64,000 nucleotides of DNA, taken from assembly GCF_014207445.1 (NCBI RefSeq), contig NZ_JACHEM010000008.1, positions 278,090-342,089 of the forward strand, read 5' to 3'. Each line of letters opens with the position of its first letter. The first letter of the stretch is position 1. The position numbers were made by a program, and so were the translations under genes. Under the pieces are notes generated by a model, which was given only the letters and a program-made list of their open reading frames with translations, searched no databases and was not told the origin of the DNA. The stretch comes from Streptomyces candidus. GTDB lineage: Bacteria > Actinomycetota > Actinomycetes > Streptomycetales > Streptomycetaceae. Positions 23,984-31,937 of this stretch are shown here, in pieces.

Positions 23984-25135
23984 CTACCGCCGCAACAGTG
24001 CGAACAGCTCCTCCCAGCGCCGCGCCACCACCTCCGGCGCGTACCGCCGTACGCTCCGGCGGGCGGCGTCGCCCAGCCACTCCCGCGCCTCCCGGTCCTC
24101 CATCAGCAGCTCCAGCCGGTCGGCGAACTCGTCCAGGTGGCCCGGCCGGGCGAGCAGCCCGTCGACCTCGTCCGTGACGATCTCCCGTACCCCCGGCGAC
24201 ACGTCGAAGGCGACGCACGGCAGCCCCGCCGCCATCGCTTCGAGTGGCGCGAGCGGAAACCCCTCCTGCCGCGAGGGCAGCACGAACACCGACCCCCCGC
24301 GCAGTGCCCCCGGCACGTCCGCGGTGTACCCCATCCACCGCACGGACGCCGCGATGCCCAGCTCCGCGCACCGCTTCTGGAGTGCCTCCACATGGGTGGC
24401 GTCCCCGTCCCCGTACAGCCGCAGCACCCAGCCCGGATGGGACGGGGCTATTCGCGCCCACGCGTCGAGGAGGATGTCCGTGCCCTTGTCGTGCGTGAAA
24501 CGCCCGATGCTGAGGACGCACGGGGAGTCCCGAGGCGAGGGCTCCGGCACCGGGCCGGGCAGGGGGGCGGGCATCACGCCCACGTTGTTCAGCCAGCTGC
24601 GGATCCACCAGTCGGCGTCCTGCCGGGTGGGCGCGAGGACCCGGTCCGCGTGCCGACGGCAGAGCCAGCGCAGCCGCGCGTACCGCGCGGACCGCTTTGT
24701 CACCGCATACGGCTCATGGCTGAGGACCACCACCTTGAACCCGGTGGTGTCCGCGAGCGCCACCCACTCCAGCGCCCACGCCCCCATCACCACGATCACG
24801 CCCTCGCACCCCCGCAGAAGTGCCGACAGGCCGGCTGCGCCCGCCCGCATCCGCCGCTCGTGCGCCCGCCGCCGCCGACGCGCGGCGAGGTCCAGGCACC
24901 CCCGGGGCCTCCTCGGCGCACAGGGCGGCGGCCCGACGTCGTACAGGGTGCTGCGCCGGTACGGACCGCCCTCGGCGCCCGGTTCTCCCGGTCGGCGCTC
25001 GCCTGGCGGCGCGGGGGCGATGCCCACGAGGTGCACCCGGTGCCCCATCCGGCCGAAGAGACCGGCCAGCTGACGCGCACGCGCGGCCTCACCGCCCCGT
25101 GCGTCGACGCTGCCGGAGACAAGGAAGACGTCCAT
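23984..25135 (-). CDS. Glycosyltransferase family 4 protein
   Basis: This 383-residue GT-B glycosyltransferase would transfer a sugar from a nucleotide donor. The C-terminal donor-binding half shows VLSIGRFTHDKGTDILLDAW, the segment SVFVLPSRQEGFPLAPLEAM with the conserved E-x7-E glutamates, and GLPCVAFDVSPG. The N-terminal half opens VFLVSGSVDARGGEAARARQ. I chose the ATG at 25135 (start MDVFLVSG), which has GGGA six bases before it; an ATG at 25141 adds two residues. The acceptor is unknown. It stands alone, so there is no cluster context for a specific glycan. Confidence 0.85.
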   Translation of the reverse strand: MDVFLVSGSVDARGGEAARARQLAGLFGRMGHRVHLVGIAPAPPGERRPGEPGAEGGPYRRSTLYDVGPPPCAPRRPRGCLDLAARRRRRAHERRMRAGAAGLSALLRGCEGVIVVMGAWALEWVALADTTGFKVVVLSHEPYAVTKRSARYARLRWLCRRHADRVLAPTRQDADWWIRSWLNNVGVMPAPLPGPVPEPSPRDSPCVLSIGRFTHDKGTDILLDAWARIAPSHPGWVLRLYGDGDATHVEALQKRCAELGIAASVRWMGYTADVPGALRGGSVFVLPSRQEGFPLAPLEAMAAGLPCVAFDVSPGVREIVTDEVDGLLARPGHLDEFADRLELLMEDREAREWLGDAARRSVRRYAPEVVARRWEELFALLRR

Positions 25136-25165
25136 GGGCATTCCCGGGGTGGAGAAGGGTCGGGG

Positions 25166-25200
25166 TATTTGTGCTGAATTTACCCATATAAGTACTTGTC
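25166..25200 (-). promoter_or_regulatory. AT-rich promoter-like island upstream of glycosyltransferase
   Basis: A short A/T-rich stretch (GAATTTACCCATATAAGTACTT on the plus strand, given here only in part as CCATATAAGTACTT) stands out in otherwise GC-rich DNA 30-65 bases upstream of the glycosyltransferase start. It includes the palindrome AAGTACTT (25190-25197). No clean -35/-10 pair is seen. Confidence 0.35.
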
Positions 25201-25318
25201 GGGCCCGGGGAGGAGGTGAGGGCGAAGCGGCGCACATCACGCTTCGTGCAGCGCGGAAAGCCCGCCGCAAGTGACCTTGCGACGGGCTGGATGTAGCGCC
25301 TGACATGCGGAAACGCTG

Positions 25319-25391
25319 CGCCCCCGGCAGGACTCGAACCTGCGGCCAAGCGCTTAGAAGGCGCCTGCTCTATCCACTGAGCTACGGGGGC
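25319..25391 (-). tRNA. tRNA-Arg (anticodon TCT)
   Basis: The minus strand folds as a full cloverleaf. The acceptor stem is GCCCCCG/CGGGGGC (5' end at 25391), the D-arm GCTC...GAGC, and the anticodon stem GGCGC/GCGCT with loop CTTCTAA (anticodon TCT, reading AGA). The T-arm is GCAGG-TTCGAGT-CCTGC and the discriminator is G at 25319. CCA is not encoded. AGA is a rare codon in this GC-rich genome. No integrase or disrupted copy is seen nearby. Confidence 0.97.
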
Positions 25392-25725
25392 CGGATGGTG
25401 GGCCTGGGGCCCGGGTCGGCCGGTGGGGCTGTTTGTGGCCGTTGCCGGGGACAAGGATAGGGGTCCCGTCCCCCTGGCCCTGCTGCTTCACCTGCGTGGC
25501 TCGGTGTGGAGGTTCGGTGAAACGCCACCGATAATCGCAGGCAAGTGCGAATCCCGCATCGCTTTTGGCGCCTCGCGCCCCGGGTGTTGTGCACTCGTTA
25601 TGCCTGCGCCCCCCTCGCCCCCAGCGCCCCAGGGTGCGCATTGTCACCGATTGGGGGTATATCGGCGCGCAGAGACGGTCTATACGCTTCAAAAAAGGGT
25701 CATAGTTGGGCATTCTTCGTATGTG
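25392..25725. other. Intergenic region upstream of dynA
   Basis: These 334 bases between the tRNA and dynA contain no gene. The last 90 bases are relatively A/T-rich and include an imperfect inverted element CCGAT...ATCGG around 25645-25665 and a run AAAAAA at 25691-25696. The dynA promoter should lie here, but I cannot place its hexamers. Confidence 0.3.
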
Positions 25726-27315
25726 GTGACCTTGGACGTACGGCCTCAGCTGCTTGACGCACTTTCCGCCCTGCGCGACCGTGTCGCCGCCGTGCGCCTT
25801 CCCTTTCCGCTGCCGGGGGCGCCCCGGGCCCGGCAGACACGGGAGGAACTCCTCGCACAGCTCGACGACTACCTGGTGCCCCGGCTGCGCGATCCGGAGG
25901 CGCCCCTGCTCGCCGTCATCGGCGGCTCGACCGGGGCGGGCAAGTCGACCCTGGTCAACTCGCTCGTCGGGCGCAGGGTCAGCGAGGCGGGCGTACTGCG
26001 GCCGACGACACGCACGCCGGTGCTCGTGTGCCACCCGGACGACCACCACTGGTTCGCCGGGCAGCGCGTGCTGCCGCAGCTCACCCGGGTGTGGGTGCCG
26101 GAGAAACGCGGCGACGAGGGCGGCGAGGACGAGGAGAGCGGGGTGCTCCGGGTGGAGACCAGCGAGTCGCTGCCCCTGGGGCTCGCCCTGCTCGACGCGC
26201 CCGACGTCGACTCGCTCGTGGCCTCCAACCGGGTACTGGCCGCCGAACTGATCTGCGCCGCGGACGTGTGGGTGATGGTGACGACGGCCTCGCGGTACGC
26301 GGACGCCGTGCCGTGGCACCTGCTGCGCACCGCGAAGGAGTACGACGCGATGCTCGTCACCGTCCTGGACCGGGTGCCGCACCAGGTCATCGGCGAGGTG
26401 TCGCGGCAGTACGCCGCGCTGCTCACCCGCGCGGGCCTGGGCGAGGTGCCCCGCTTCACCATCCCGGAACTGCCCGAATCGGCGGGCGGCGGCAGCGGAC
26501 TGCTGCCCTCGACGGCCGTGGCGCCGCTGCTGGAGTGGCTGACCCACCGGGTACGCGACCCCGCCGCGCGCCAGCAGGCCGTCGCCCGAACCGCGCGCGG
26601 CGCCATGGACTCGCTGAACGCCCGGCTGCCGGAACTCGCCGGCGCCGTGTCCGCGCAGTACGCCGCCGCGGTCCGGCTCTCGACGGCGGTCGAGGACGCG
26701 TACGAGAAGGAGGCCGAACGGGTGCGGCAGCGGCTCCAGCGCGGGGCCGTGCTCTCCGGGGACGCGCTCACCCGGTGGCGCGCGTACCCGGCGGACGCCA
26801 CCGACGGGGAGCTTGTGGACTCCCTTGTGGACAGCCTGACGGCACTGCTGCAGTGCGCGGTGGCCGCGGCCGACGAGCGGGTACGGGCCGCCTGGGGCGA
26901 CGAGCCGGCCGCGCGGGCCGTCGTGATCGGCGGCACGGACCCGGAGTCCGGGGAACGCATTGGGCTCGCCGTACGGCGCTGGCGGCGCGTCCTGGAGGAA
27001 CTCGCGGAGGAGGAGGTACGGGAGACGGAGCGGCCCGCCGCACCGAACCCCGAAACCGTCGCCGCCCTCCTCGCGGCGGCGCTGCTGGGCGGCCGCAGGG
27101 CGCGCTCGGCGGGCGAACGGCTGGCCGAACGTACCGGCGCGCAGAGCGCGCTGCGGCTGCGCGACCGGGGCGGCGAACTCCTGACGACGTACCTCGAAAG
27201 AGTGCTGCACGCCGAGCGGGACCGGCGCCTGGCACCCCTGGACGCGCTCGACGTGGCGCCCGACCCCCAGGCCGCGCTGATCGCCGCGCTGTCCGTGACC
27301 AAGAAGGAGAGGTGA
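25726..27315 (+). CDS. dynA: Dynamin-like GTPase A (sporulation septation)
   Basis: This 529-residue GTPase has G1 GGSTGAGKS at residues 66-74, followed by the switch-I-type RPTTRTPVL, G3 LLDAPDVDS and G4-like TVLDRVP. A long helical region follows, as expected of bacterial dynamin-like proteins. The gene pair and the following ssb gene correspond to the Streptomyces dynA-dynB-ssbB neighbourhood. There DynA and DynB stabilise FtsZ rings at sporulation septa (Streptomyces venezuelae work). I chose the GTG at 25726, which gives VTLDVRPQLLDAL; a GTG three bases earlier is equally possible and neither has a strong ribosome-binding site. The gene symbol rests on gene order and the GTPase pattern. 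Confidence 0.8.
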   Translation: MTLDVRPQLLDALSALRDRVAAVRLPFPLPGAPRARQTREELLAQLDDYLVPRLRDPEAPLLAVIGGSTGAGKSTLVNSLVGRRVSEAGVLRPTTRTPVLVCHPDDHHWFAGQRVLPQLTRVWVPEKRGDEGGEDEESGVLRVETSESLPLGLALLDAPDVDSLVASNRVLAAELICAADVWVMVTTASRYADAVPWHLLRTAKEYDAMLVTVLDRVPHQVIGEVSRQYAALLTRAGLGEVPRFTIPELPESAGGGSGLLPSTAVAPLLEWLTHRVRDPAARQQAVARTARGAMDSLNARLPELAGAVSAQYAAAVRLSTAVEDAYEKEAERVRQRLQRGAVLSGDALTRWRAYPADATDGELVDSLVDSLTALLQCAVAAADERVRAAWGDEPAARAVVIGGTDPESGERIGLAVRRWRRVLEELAEEEVRETERPAAPNPETVAALLAAALLGGRRARSAGERLAERTGAQSALRLRDRGGELLTTYLERVLHAERDRRLAPLDALDVAPDPQAALIAALSVTKKER

Positions 27316-27320
27316 AGGCG

Positions 27321-29216
27321 GTGACGGTGCAGGCCGACGCGACCGAAGAGGGCGCGGTGAACAATGTGGCTGCTGCGGGCGAACAGCCCGCTACGGAGTC
27401 GCGCGGGGAGTACGGACCGCCCGCCGCGCCCGGGGCGACGTCCGGGTCACCGCCCGCTGCCGGGACCGGCGGGTGGGACGACGGGCTGATCGCACGGCGG
27501 GCCGGGCGCCGGCCGGGGCCTTCGGGGACGGCCGGGGCGGGGCCCGGCGCGTTGGCCGGGGAGCCGACCGAGGACTTCGGGGACGTGCCGCCCGGCGGCG
27601 GGGAGTACGGGGACGAACTGCGCGTACGCCTGGACGCCCTGCGGGAGCTGCTGGGGCTCTCGCGCGCCAGGCTCGGCGCGGACGCGCTGCACGAAGCGGG
27701 ACGGGTCCTCGACGAGGCGGTGGCCCGACGGCGGCTGTCCGCGCAGCACACCGTCGTGGCGATCGCCGGAGCGACCGGAAGCGGCAAGTCCACACTCTTC
27801 AACTCCCTCGCCGGAGTGAGGATCTCGGAGACCGGACTGAAACGCCCCACCACCTCCGCGCCGATCGCGTGCAGCTGGACGGACGGAGCGGCGGGGCTGT
27901 TGGACCGGCTCGGCGTCCCCGGACGGCTGCGCAGGCGACCCTTCCAGGCGGGCACCGGCGCGGGCACCGGAGGCGACGAGGGGCTGCGCGGGCTGGTCCT
28001 CGTCGACCTCCCCGACCACGACTCGGCGGTCACCGCGCACCGGGACCAGGTCGACCGGGTACTGGCTCTGGTGGACGCGGTGATCTGGGTCGTCGACCCG
28101 GAGAAGTACGCCGACGCCGCCCTCCACGAGCGCTACCTGCGACCGCTGGCCGGGCACGCCGAGGTCACCTTCGTGGTGCTCAACCAGATCGACCGGCTGC
28201 CGGGCGAGGCCGCCGATCTCGTCCTGGACGACCTGCGCCGGCTCCTGGACGAGGACGGCATGGCGCTCGGCGAGCACGGCGAACCCGGGGCGACCGTGCT
28301 CTCCCTGTCCGCCCTCACGGGTGACGGCGTGCAGGAACTCCGGGAGCTGCTGCGGACGTTCGTGCAGGAGAGGGGCGCCGCCGGGCGGCGGCTGGCCGCC
28401 GACGTGGACGCGGCGGCCGCCGGACTGCGCCCGGTGTACGTGGCGGAGGGGAGGGCGGGGCTGGGCGAACGGGCGCGGGAGGAGTTCACCGACCGGCTGG
28501 CGGAGGCGGTCGGGGCCGCCGCGGCCGGGGAGGCCGCCGAGCGCGAATGGCGGCGCAACGCCGGCACCGCGTGCGGGACGCCCTGGCTGCGGCTGTGGCG
28601 CTGGTACGACGCGAAGCGCACCCTCGGTGGCGCCGGCACGGGCCTCTCCGAGCCCGCGTACGAACCGTCCGCGGACGGGGAGGTCACCGCGCGGCAGCGG
28701 GTGGAGCAGGCGGTGCGCACCGTCGCCGACGCGGCGACCACCGGCCTGCCCGCCCCCTGGGCGCAGGCGGTGCGGGAGTCGGCGGCGCGCGGCGCGCAGG
28801 GGCTGCCGGAGGAGCTGGACGCCCTGGCGGCGACCGTCGCCGTGCCCCGCGGGAAGCCGCCGCGGCCCGCGTGGTGGCCGGTCGCGGTACTGGCGCAGGC
28901 CGCGATGACGCTGGTTCAGGTACTGGGCGGGCTGTGGCTGCTGGGGCAGGTGCTGGGGGTTCAGGAACCGGCCCTTCTTCCGGCGTTCCTGCTGATGCTG
29001 GCGGGGGTCGTCGGCGGCCCGGTGGTCGAGTGGGGCTGCTGGGCGGCCGCGCGCGGTCCGGCCAGGCGGTACGGCCAGGACGCCGAGCGGCGGCTCCGGC
29101 AGGCGGCGGCCGGCTGCGGACGGGCCAAGGTCCTCGACCCGGTGGCGGCGGAGCTGCTGCGCTACCGGGAGGTGCGGGAGCGGTACGCGACGGTGACGGG
29201 GACGCACCCGGGCTGA
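27321..29216 (+). CDS. dynB: Dynamin-like GTPase B with membrane hairpin
   Basis: This 631-residue GTPase has a disordered Gly/Pro/Ala-rich N-terminus (residues 1-95), G1 GATGSGKS at 150-157, then RPTTSAPIA, G3 VLVDLPDHDS, and G4 LNQIDRLP. A membrane hairpin of two helices sits near the C-terminus (VLAQAAMTLVQVLGGLWLL and LPAFLLMLAGVVGG). It would anchor the DynA-DynB complex to the membrane at the division site. I chose the GTG at 27321, which has GAGG eight bases upstream; a GTG at 27312 overlaps the dynA stop codon. The two genes are translationally coupled or nearly so. Confidence 0.8.
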   Translation: MTVQADATEEGAVNNVAAAGEQPATESRGEYGPPAAPGATSGSPPAAGTGGWDDGLIARRAGRRPGPSGTAGAGPGALAGEPTEDFGDVPPGGGEYGDELRVRLDALRELLGLSRARLGADALHEAGRVLDEAVARRRLSAQHTVVAIAGATGSGKSTLFNSLAGVRISETGLKRPTTSAPIACSWTDGAAGLLDRLGVPGRLRRRPFQAGTGAGTGGDEGLRGLVLVDLPDHDSAVTAHRDQVDRVLALVDAVIWVVDPEKYADAALHERYLRPLAGHAEVTFVVLNQIDRLPGEAADLVLDDLRRLLDEDGMALGEHGEPGATVLSLSALTGDGVQELRELLRTFVQERGAAGRRLAADVDAAAAGLRPVYVAEGRAGLGERAREEFTDRLAEAVGAAAAGEAAEREWRRNAGTACGTPWLRLWRWYDAKRTLGGAGTGLSEPAYEPSADGEVTARQRVEQAVRTVADAATTGLPAPWAQAVRESAARGAQGLPEELDALAATVAVPRGKPPRPAWWPVAVLAQAAMTLVQVLGGLWLLGQVLGVQEPALLPAFLLMLAGVVGGPVVEWGCWAAARGPARRYGQDAERRLRQAAAGCGRAKVLDPVAAELLRYREVRERYATVTGTHPG

Positions 29217-29563
29217 GGCGCGGGGCGTCCCCGGCCCCGGACAGGACCGGGGGCCCGCGTGATCGGGGACTCCGCGTGATCGGAGAGTGCGCGGCACTGG
29301 GTCACGGCGGCGGGGCATGAGTGGCGCGGGCACCGGTGATGGGCCCACGGGTGGGGCCCGGGAGGGTGACGCGGTTTTCCACAGCGGGCCGTCCGTCCAC
29401 GGGTGGGGCCTGGGAGGGTGACGCGGTTTTCCACAGCCGGCCGTCCGTCCACAGGCCCCGGCAGGGGAGCCGGGAACCCGCCAGCATGGGAGGCACCAGC
29501 CGAAAAGGCGGCGGGTGCGGTGCAAGGGACGCATCGCGCGGACGGACACGGACGGGGACCGCG
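29217..29563. other. Intergenic region between dynB and ssbB
   Basis: This 347-base gap holds no gene. Its main content is the 52-bp tandem repeat described separately. The ssbB promoter probably lies in the last 100 bases. Confidence 0.4.
29346..29449 (+). repeat. 52-bp tandem duplication carrying DnaA-box-like motifs
   Basis: Two units (29346-29397 and 29398-29449) are identical except for two substitutions. Each carries GGTTTTCCACAG; the 9-mer TTTTCCACA (29375-29383 and 29427-29435) fits the general DnaA-box pattern TT(A/T)TNCACA and differs by one base from the Streptomyces preference TTGTCCACA. The duplication lies 114 bases upstream of ssbB. Confidence 0.7.
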
Positions 29564-30127
29564 ATGAACGAGACGATGGTGACCCTGGTGGGCAACGCCG
29601 CCAGCGGGCCGGTCGAGGTGGAGACGCCGAGGGGCGGGTCGGTCAAGTTCCGGCTGGCGGTGCAGCCCCGGTACTTCCACCGCGAGAAGGAGACCTGGGC
29701 GGACGGCCCGACCAGCTTCTACACGGTGTGGACCCGGCGGACGCTGGCCGCCAACCTCACCTCCTCGCTGAGCATCGGCGAACCGGTGATCGTGCACGGC
29801 AGGCTGCGCATCAAGGAGGAGACCAAGGACGACCGGCGCCGGCTCTCCGCGGAGGTCGAGGCCGTGGCGGTCGGCCACGACCTGAACCGTGGCACCGCCG
29901 CGTTCCGCAAGGTCACCAAGGCGGACCCCCGGCTGGTGGAACCAGCGGCGGTCCGCGCCGCGGAGGCGGCGCTGTGGGCGGTGGAATCGCCGGTGAACCG
30001 GGCGGCCCGCGGCGCGCCGACCGGAGCTCCGGGCGACCCGTCAGAAGAGCCTTTCACCGGTCCTTCGGGCGGTGCGACGGACGACGGGGTGAACCAGAAG
30101 AAGAAGGCGGTGAGCGCCGTGTCCTGA
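29564..30127 (+). CDS. ssbB: Second single-stranded DNA-binding protein
   Basis: This 187-residue protein has an N-terminal OB fold (residues 1-110), with MNETMVTLVGNAASGPVEVE, VKFRLAVQPRY, and SIGEPVIVHGRLRIKE as in Ssb proteins. Unlike the housekeeping SsbA it lacks the acidic DDDxPF tip: the C-terminus is a Pro/Gly/Ser-rich tail ending in lysines and VSAVS. This matches the Streptomyces SsbB paralogue, which is needed for proper chromosome segregation in spores. The position after dynA-dynB supports this. The ATG at 29564 gives the family start. Confidence 0.85.
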   Translation: MNETMVTLVGNAASGPVEVETPRGGSVKFRLAVQPRYFHREKETWADGPTSFYTVWTRRTLAANLTSSLSIGEPVIVHGRLRIKEETKDDRRRLSAEVEAVAVGHDLNRGTAAFRKVTKADPRLVEPAAVRAAEAALWAVESPVNRAARGAPTGAPGDPSEEPFTGPSGGATDDGVNQKKKAVSAVS

Positions 30128-30187
30128 ACATCCCTTATGGGGTGCTGACTTGTCGACAAAGCCGAGACGGTTGGCTCTTCGCGATAA

Positions 30188-30208
30188 CGATTCCGATTCG
30201 GAATCGGA
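30188..30208. promoter_or_regulatory. Overlapping palindromes upstream of the surface protein gene
   Basis: Two overlapping perfect inverted repeats occur: CGATTCCG-ATT-CGGAATCG (30188-30206) and TCCGATTC-G-GAATCGGA (30192-30208). They sit 138-158 bases before the start of the thioester-domain surface protein gene and 61 bases after the ssbB stop codon. Operator is the best guess. The lack of a G/C-rich stem argues against a terminator. Confidence 0.5.
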
Positions 30209-30345
30209 CCTCCGGGCGCCTGTCGTGCGGCTGTTCGGCAATGCGTACCTAGGATTCCGGGATACCCATGGGGCATTTGAGGTTGTCGGCGAGGCGCTCC
30301 CCCCACACGCATCATGCGAATGAACCTCGCCCGGAGGGGACTTGC

Positions 30346-31809
30346 ATGACTGACGAAGCGTCGGCTTCGGACCAGGAGCGGCACACCGTGCCCTCCACCC
30401 GCACCACCCGGACGGCCCGGCTGGCCGCAGCCGCGCTGGCGCCGTGCCTGCTCGCGGCGGGCGTGCTGGCAGGAACGGTGGCGGGCACCGGCACCGCGGT
30501 GGCCGGCGACCGGCCGGGGGACACCGGAGGGGCCGCCGCCACGCTCGGCAGGCTCACCGTCCACGACGGGGTGACCGTCCGCGACGCGGGCGAGGAGTGG
30601 AAGGCCGAGGCCGGACTCTTCGAGATGTCCGTCACCGGCGGCGGCGCCCTGCAGAGCTACAGCATCGATCTGCGCACCCCGGCCCGTGAGGGGACCTCGT
30701 ACAAGGAAGTCGGCTGGGAGCAGTCCTCGCTGCACAGCAACAAGAACGCCGGGAAGCTCCGCTGGATCCTGGAGAACTCCTACCCCCAGGTCAACGACCT
30801 CGCCGCGCTCGCCGAGAAGGCCGGGGCGAAGACGCTCGACGACACGGCCGCGGCCGCCGGCACCCAGGCCGCTATCTGGCGCCTGTCCGACGACGTGGAC
30901 GCCCGTCCGGACGACCCCGACGCGCAGAAGCTCGCCGCGTACCTACTGCGGACCGCGAAGAGCACTCCGCAGCCCCCCGCCTCCCTCACGCTCGACCCGC
31001 CGGCCGTCGCGGGCCGGGCCGGCGAGCGGATCGGCCCGGTCACCGTCCGCACCCGGGCCGACCGGGCCACCGTCAACCTGGCGGTGGGCGCCCCGCCCGG
31101 GGCCGCGATCGTCGACAAGCACGGCAAGGCCGTCGAGGGTGTCGTCGGGGGGTCCGAGCTGTACTTCCGGATACCGGCCGACGCCCCGGGCGGTACGGCC
31201 AGGCTGACCGTCCAGGCCGACGCCCCGGTGCCGATCGGCCGCACCTTCGTCAGCGACTCCCACAGCCAGACCCAGATCCTGGCCGGCGCCAGCACCTCCA
31301 CGGTGACCGCCGACGCCACCGTCACCTGGGCCGCGCAGAAGGCGGAGGGCGCCGTCCCGGCGCTCTCCGCGAAGAAGAACTGCGCCAAGAGCGGCATCGG
31401 CATCACCGCCGACAACGCCGGCGACGCCCCGTTCACCTTCGAACTGCTCGGCTTCCGGCACACCATCCCCGCGAGGACCTCGCGGACGGTGACCATCCCG
31501 CTGCAGGAGGACCAGGCGTACGACCTCACGGTCTCGGGGCCCGACGGCCTGACGAAGAACTTCAAGGGCGTACTGGACTGCGAGACGGCGGGCACCGCCG
31601 CGATCGGCACCGCCGACGCCCCCGCCAACCGGCCCACCCCGGCCACCGGCGGCAGCCCGGACCCGGTCGCCGCGGGCGAGAACCTCGCCGCGACCGGCGC
31701 CTCCCCGGCGACCCCGAAGATCGCCTACGTCGCGTTCGGGATGATCGTGCTCGGCGCGGGCGCGGTGGTCCTGCTCCGCAAGAAGAAGCCCGTCCCGCAC
31801 GACGGCTGA
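30346..31809 (+). CDS. Sortase-anchored thioester-domain (TQXA) surface protein lacking the thioester cysteine
   Basis: This 487-residue cell-surface protein starts with a long signal peptide (hydrophobic residues 25-55). A thioester-type domain spans about residues 60-210, followed by Ig-like repeats. The sorting signal LAATG lies near residue 452, followed by a membrane helix and an RKKK tail, which fits class E sortase anchoring. The TQ-x-AIW motif (T173, Q174, AAIW) is kept, but the cysteine that should precede IDL is serine (SYSIDLRTP, residue 106). The internal Cys-Gln thioester therefore cannot form in the usual way. GGAGGGG lies six bases before the ATG. It is not clearly in an operon. 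Confidence 0.85.
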   Translation: MTDEASASDQERHTVPSTRTTRTARLAAAALAPCLLAAGVLAGTVAGTGTAVAGDRPGDTGGAAATLGRLTVHDGVTVRDAGEEWKAEAGLFEMSVTGGGALQSYSIDLRTPAREGTSYKEVGWEQSSLHSNKNAGKLRWILENSYPQVNDLAALAEKAGAKTLDDTAAAAGTQAAIWRLSDDVDARPDDPDAQKLAAYLLRTAKSTPQPPASLTLDPPAVAGRAGERIGPVTVRTRADRATVNLAVGAPPGAAIVDKHGKAVEGVVGGSELYFRIPADAPGGTARLTVQADAPVPIGRTFVSDSHSQTQILAGASTSTVTADATVTWAAQKAEGAVPALSAKKNCAKSGIGITADNAGDAPFTFELLGFRHTIPARTSRTVTIPLQEDQAYDLTVSGPDGLTKNFKGVLDCETAGTAAIGTADAPANRPTPATGGSPDPVAAGENLAATGASPATPKIAYVAFGMIVLGAGAVVLLRKKKPVPHDG

Positions 31810-31818
31810 CCGGGCGCG

Positions 31819-31848
31819 GCAAGGGGTGCGCGGGCGCGCACCCCTTGC
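31819..31848 (+). terminator. Strong hairpin terminator after the surface protein gene
   Basis: A perfect 13-bp stem GCAAGGGGTGCGC (31819-31831) pairs with GCGCACCCCTTGC (31836-31848) around a 4-base loop, ten bases after the stop codon. No U-run follows. Confidence 0.85.
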
Positions 31849-31937
31849 TCCGCCGGGTATCCGGTTTCCGCCCGGGGTGTGCAGTCAGGCAAGATGGGGT
31901 GTATCTGCCCACCACTCGATCTGCCGGACGGTTTCTC

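Noticed and set aside
25319..25391. tRNA-Arg as an integration site of a mobile element
   Set aside because: No integrase, no direct repeat of the tRNA 3' end and no change of base composition is seen on either side.
26028..27311. Upstream extension of the dynB frame across dynA
   Set aside because: The residues before about 27312 are Arg/Ala/Gly-rich noise in the wrong frame of dynA. The recognisable GTPase starts after the dynA stop codon.
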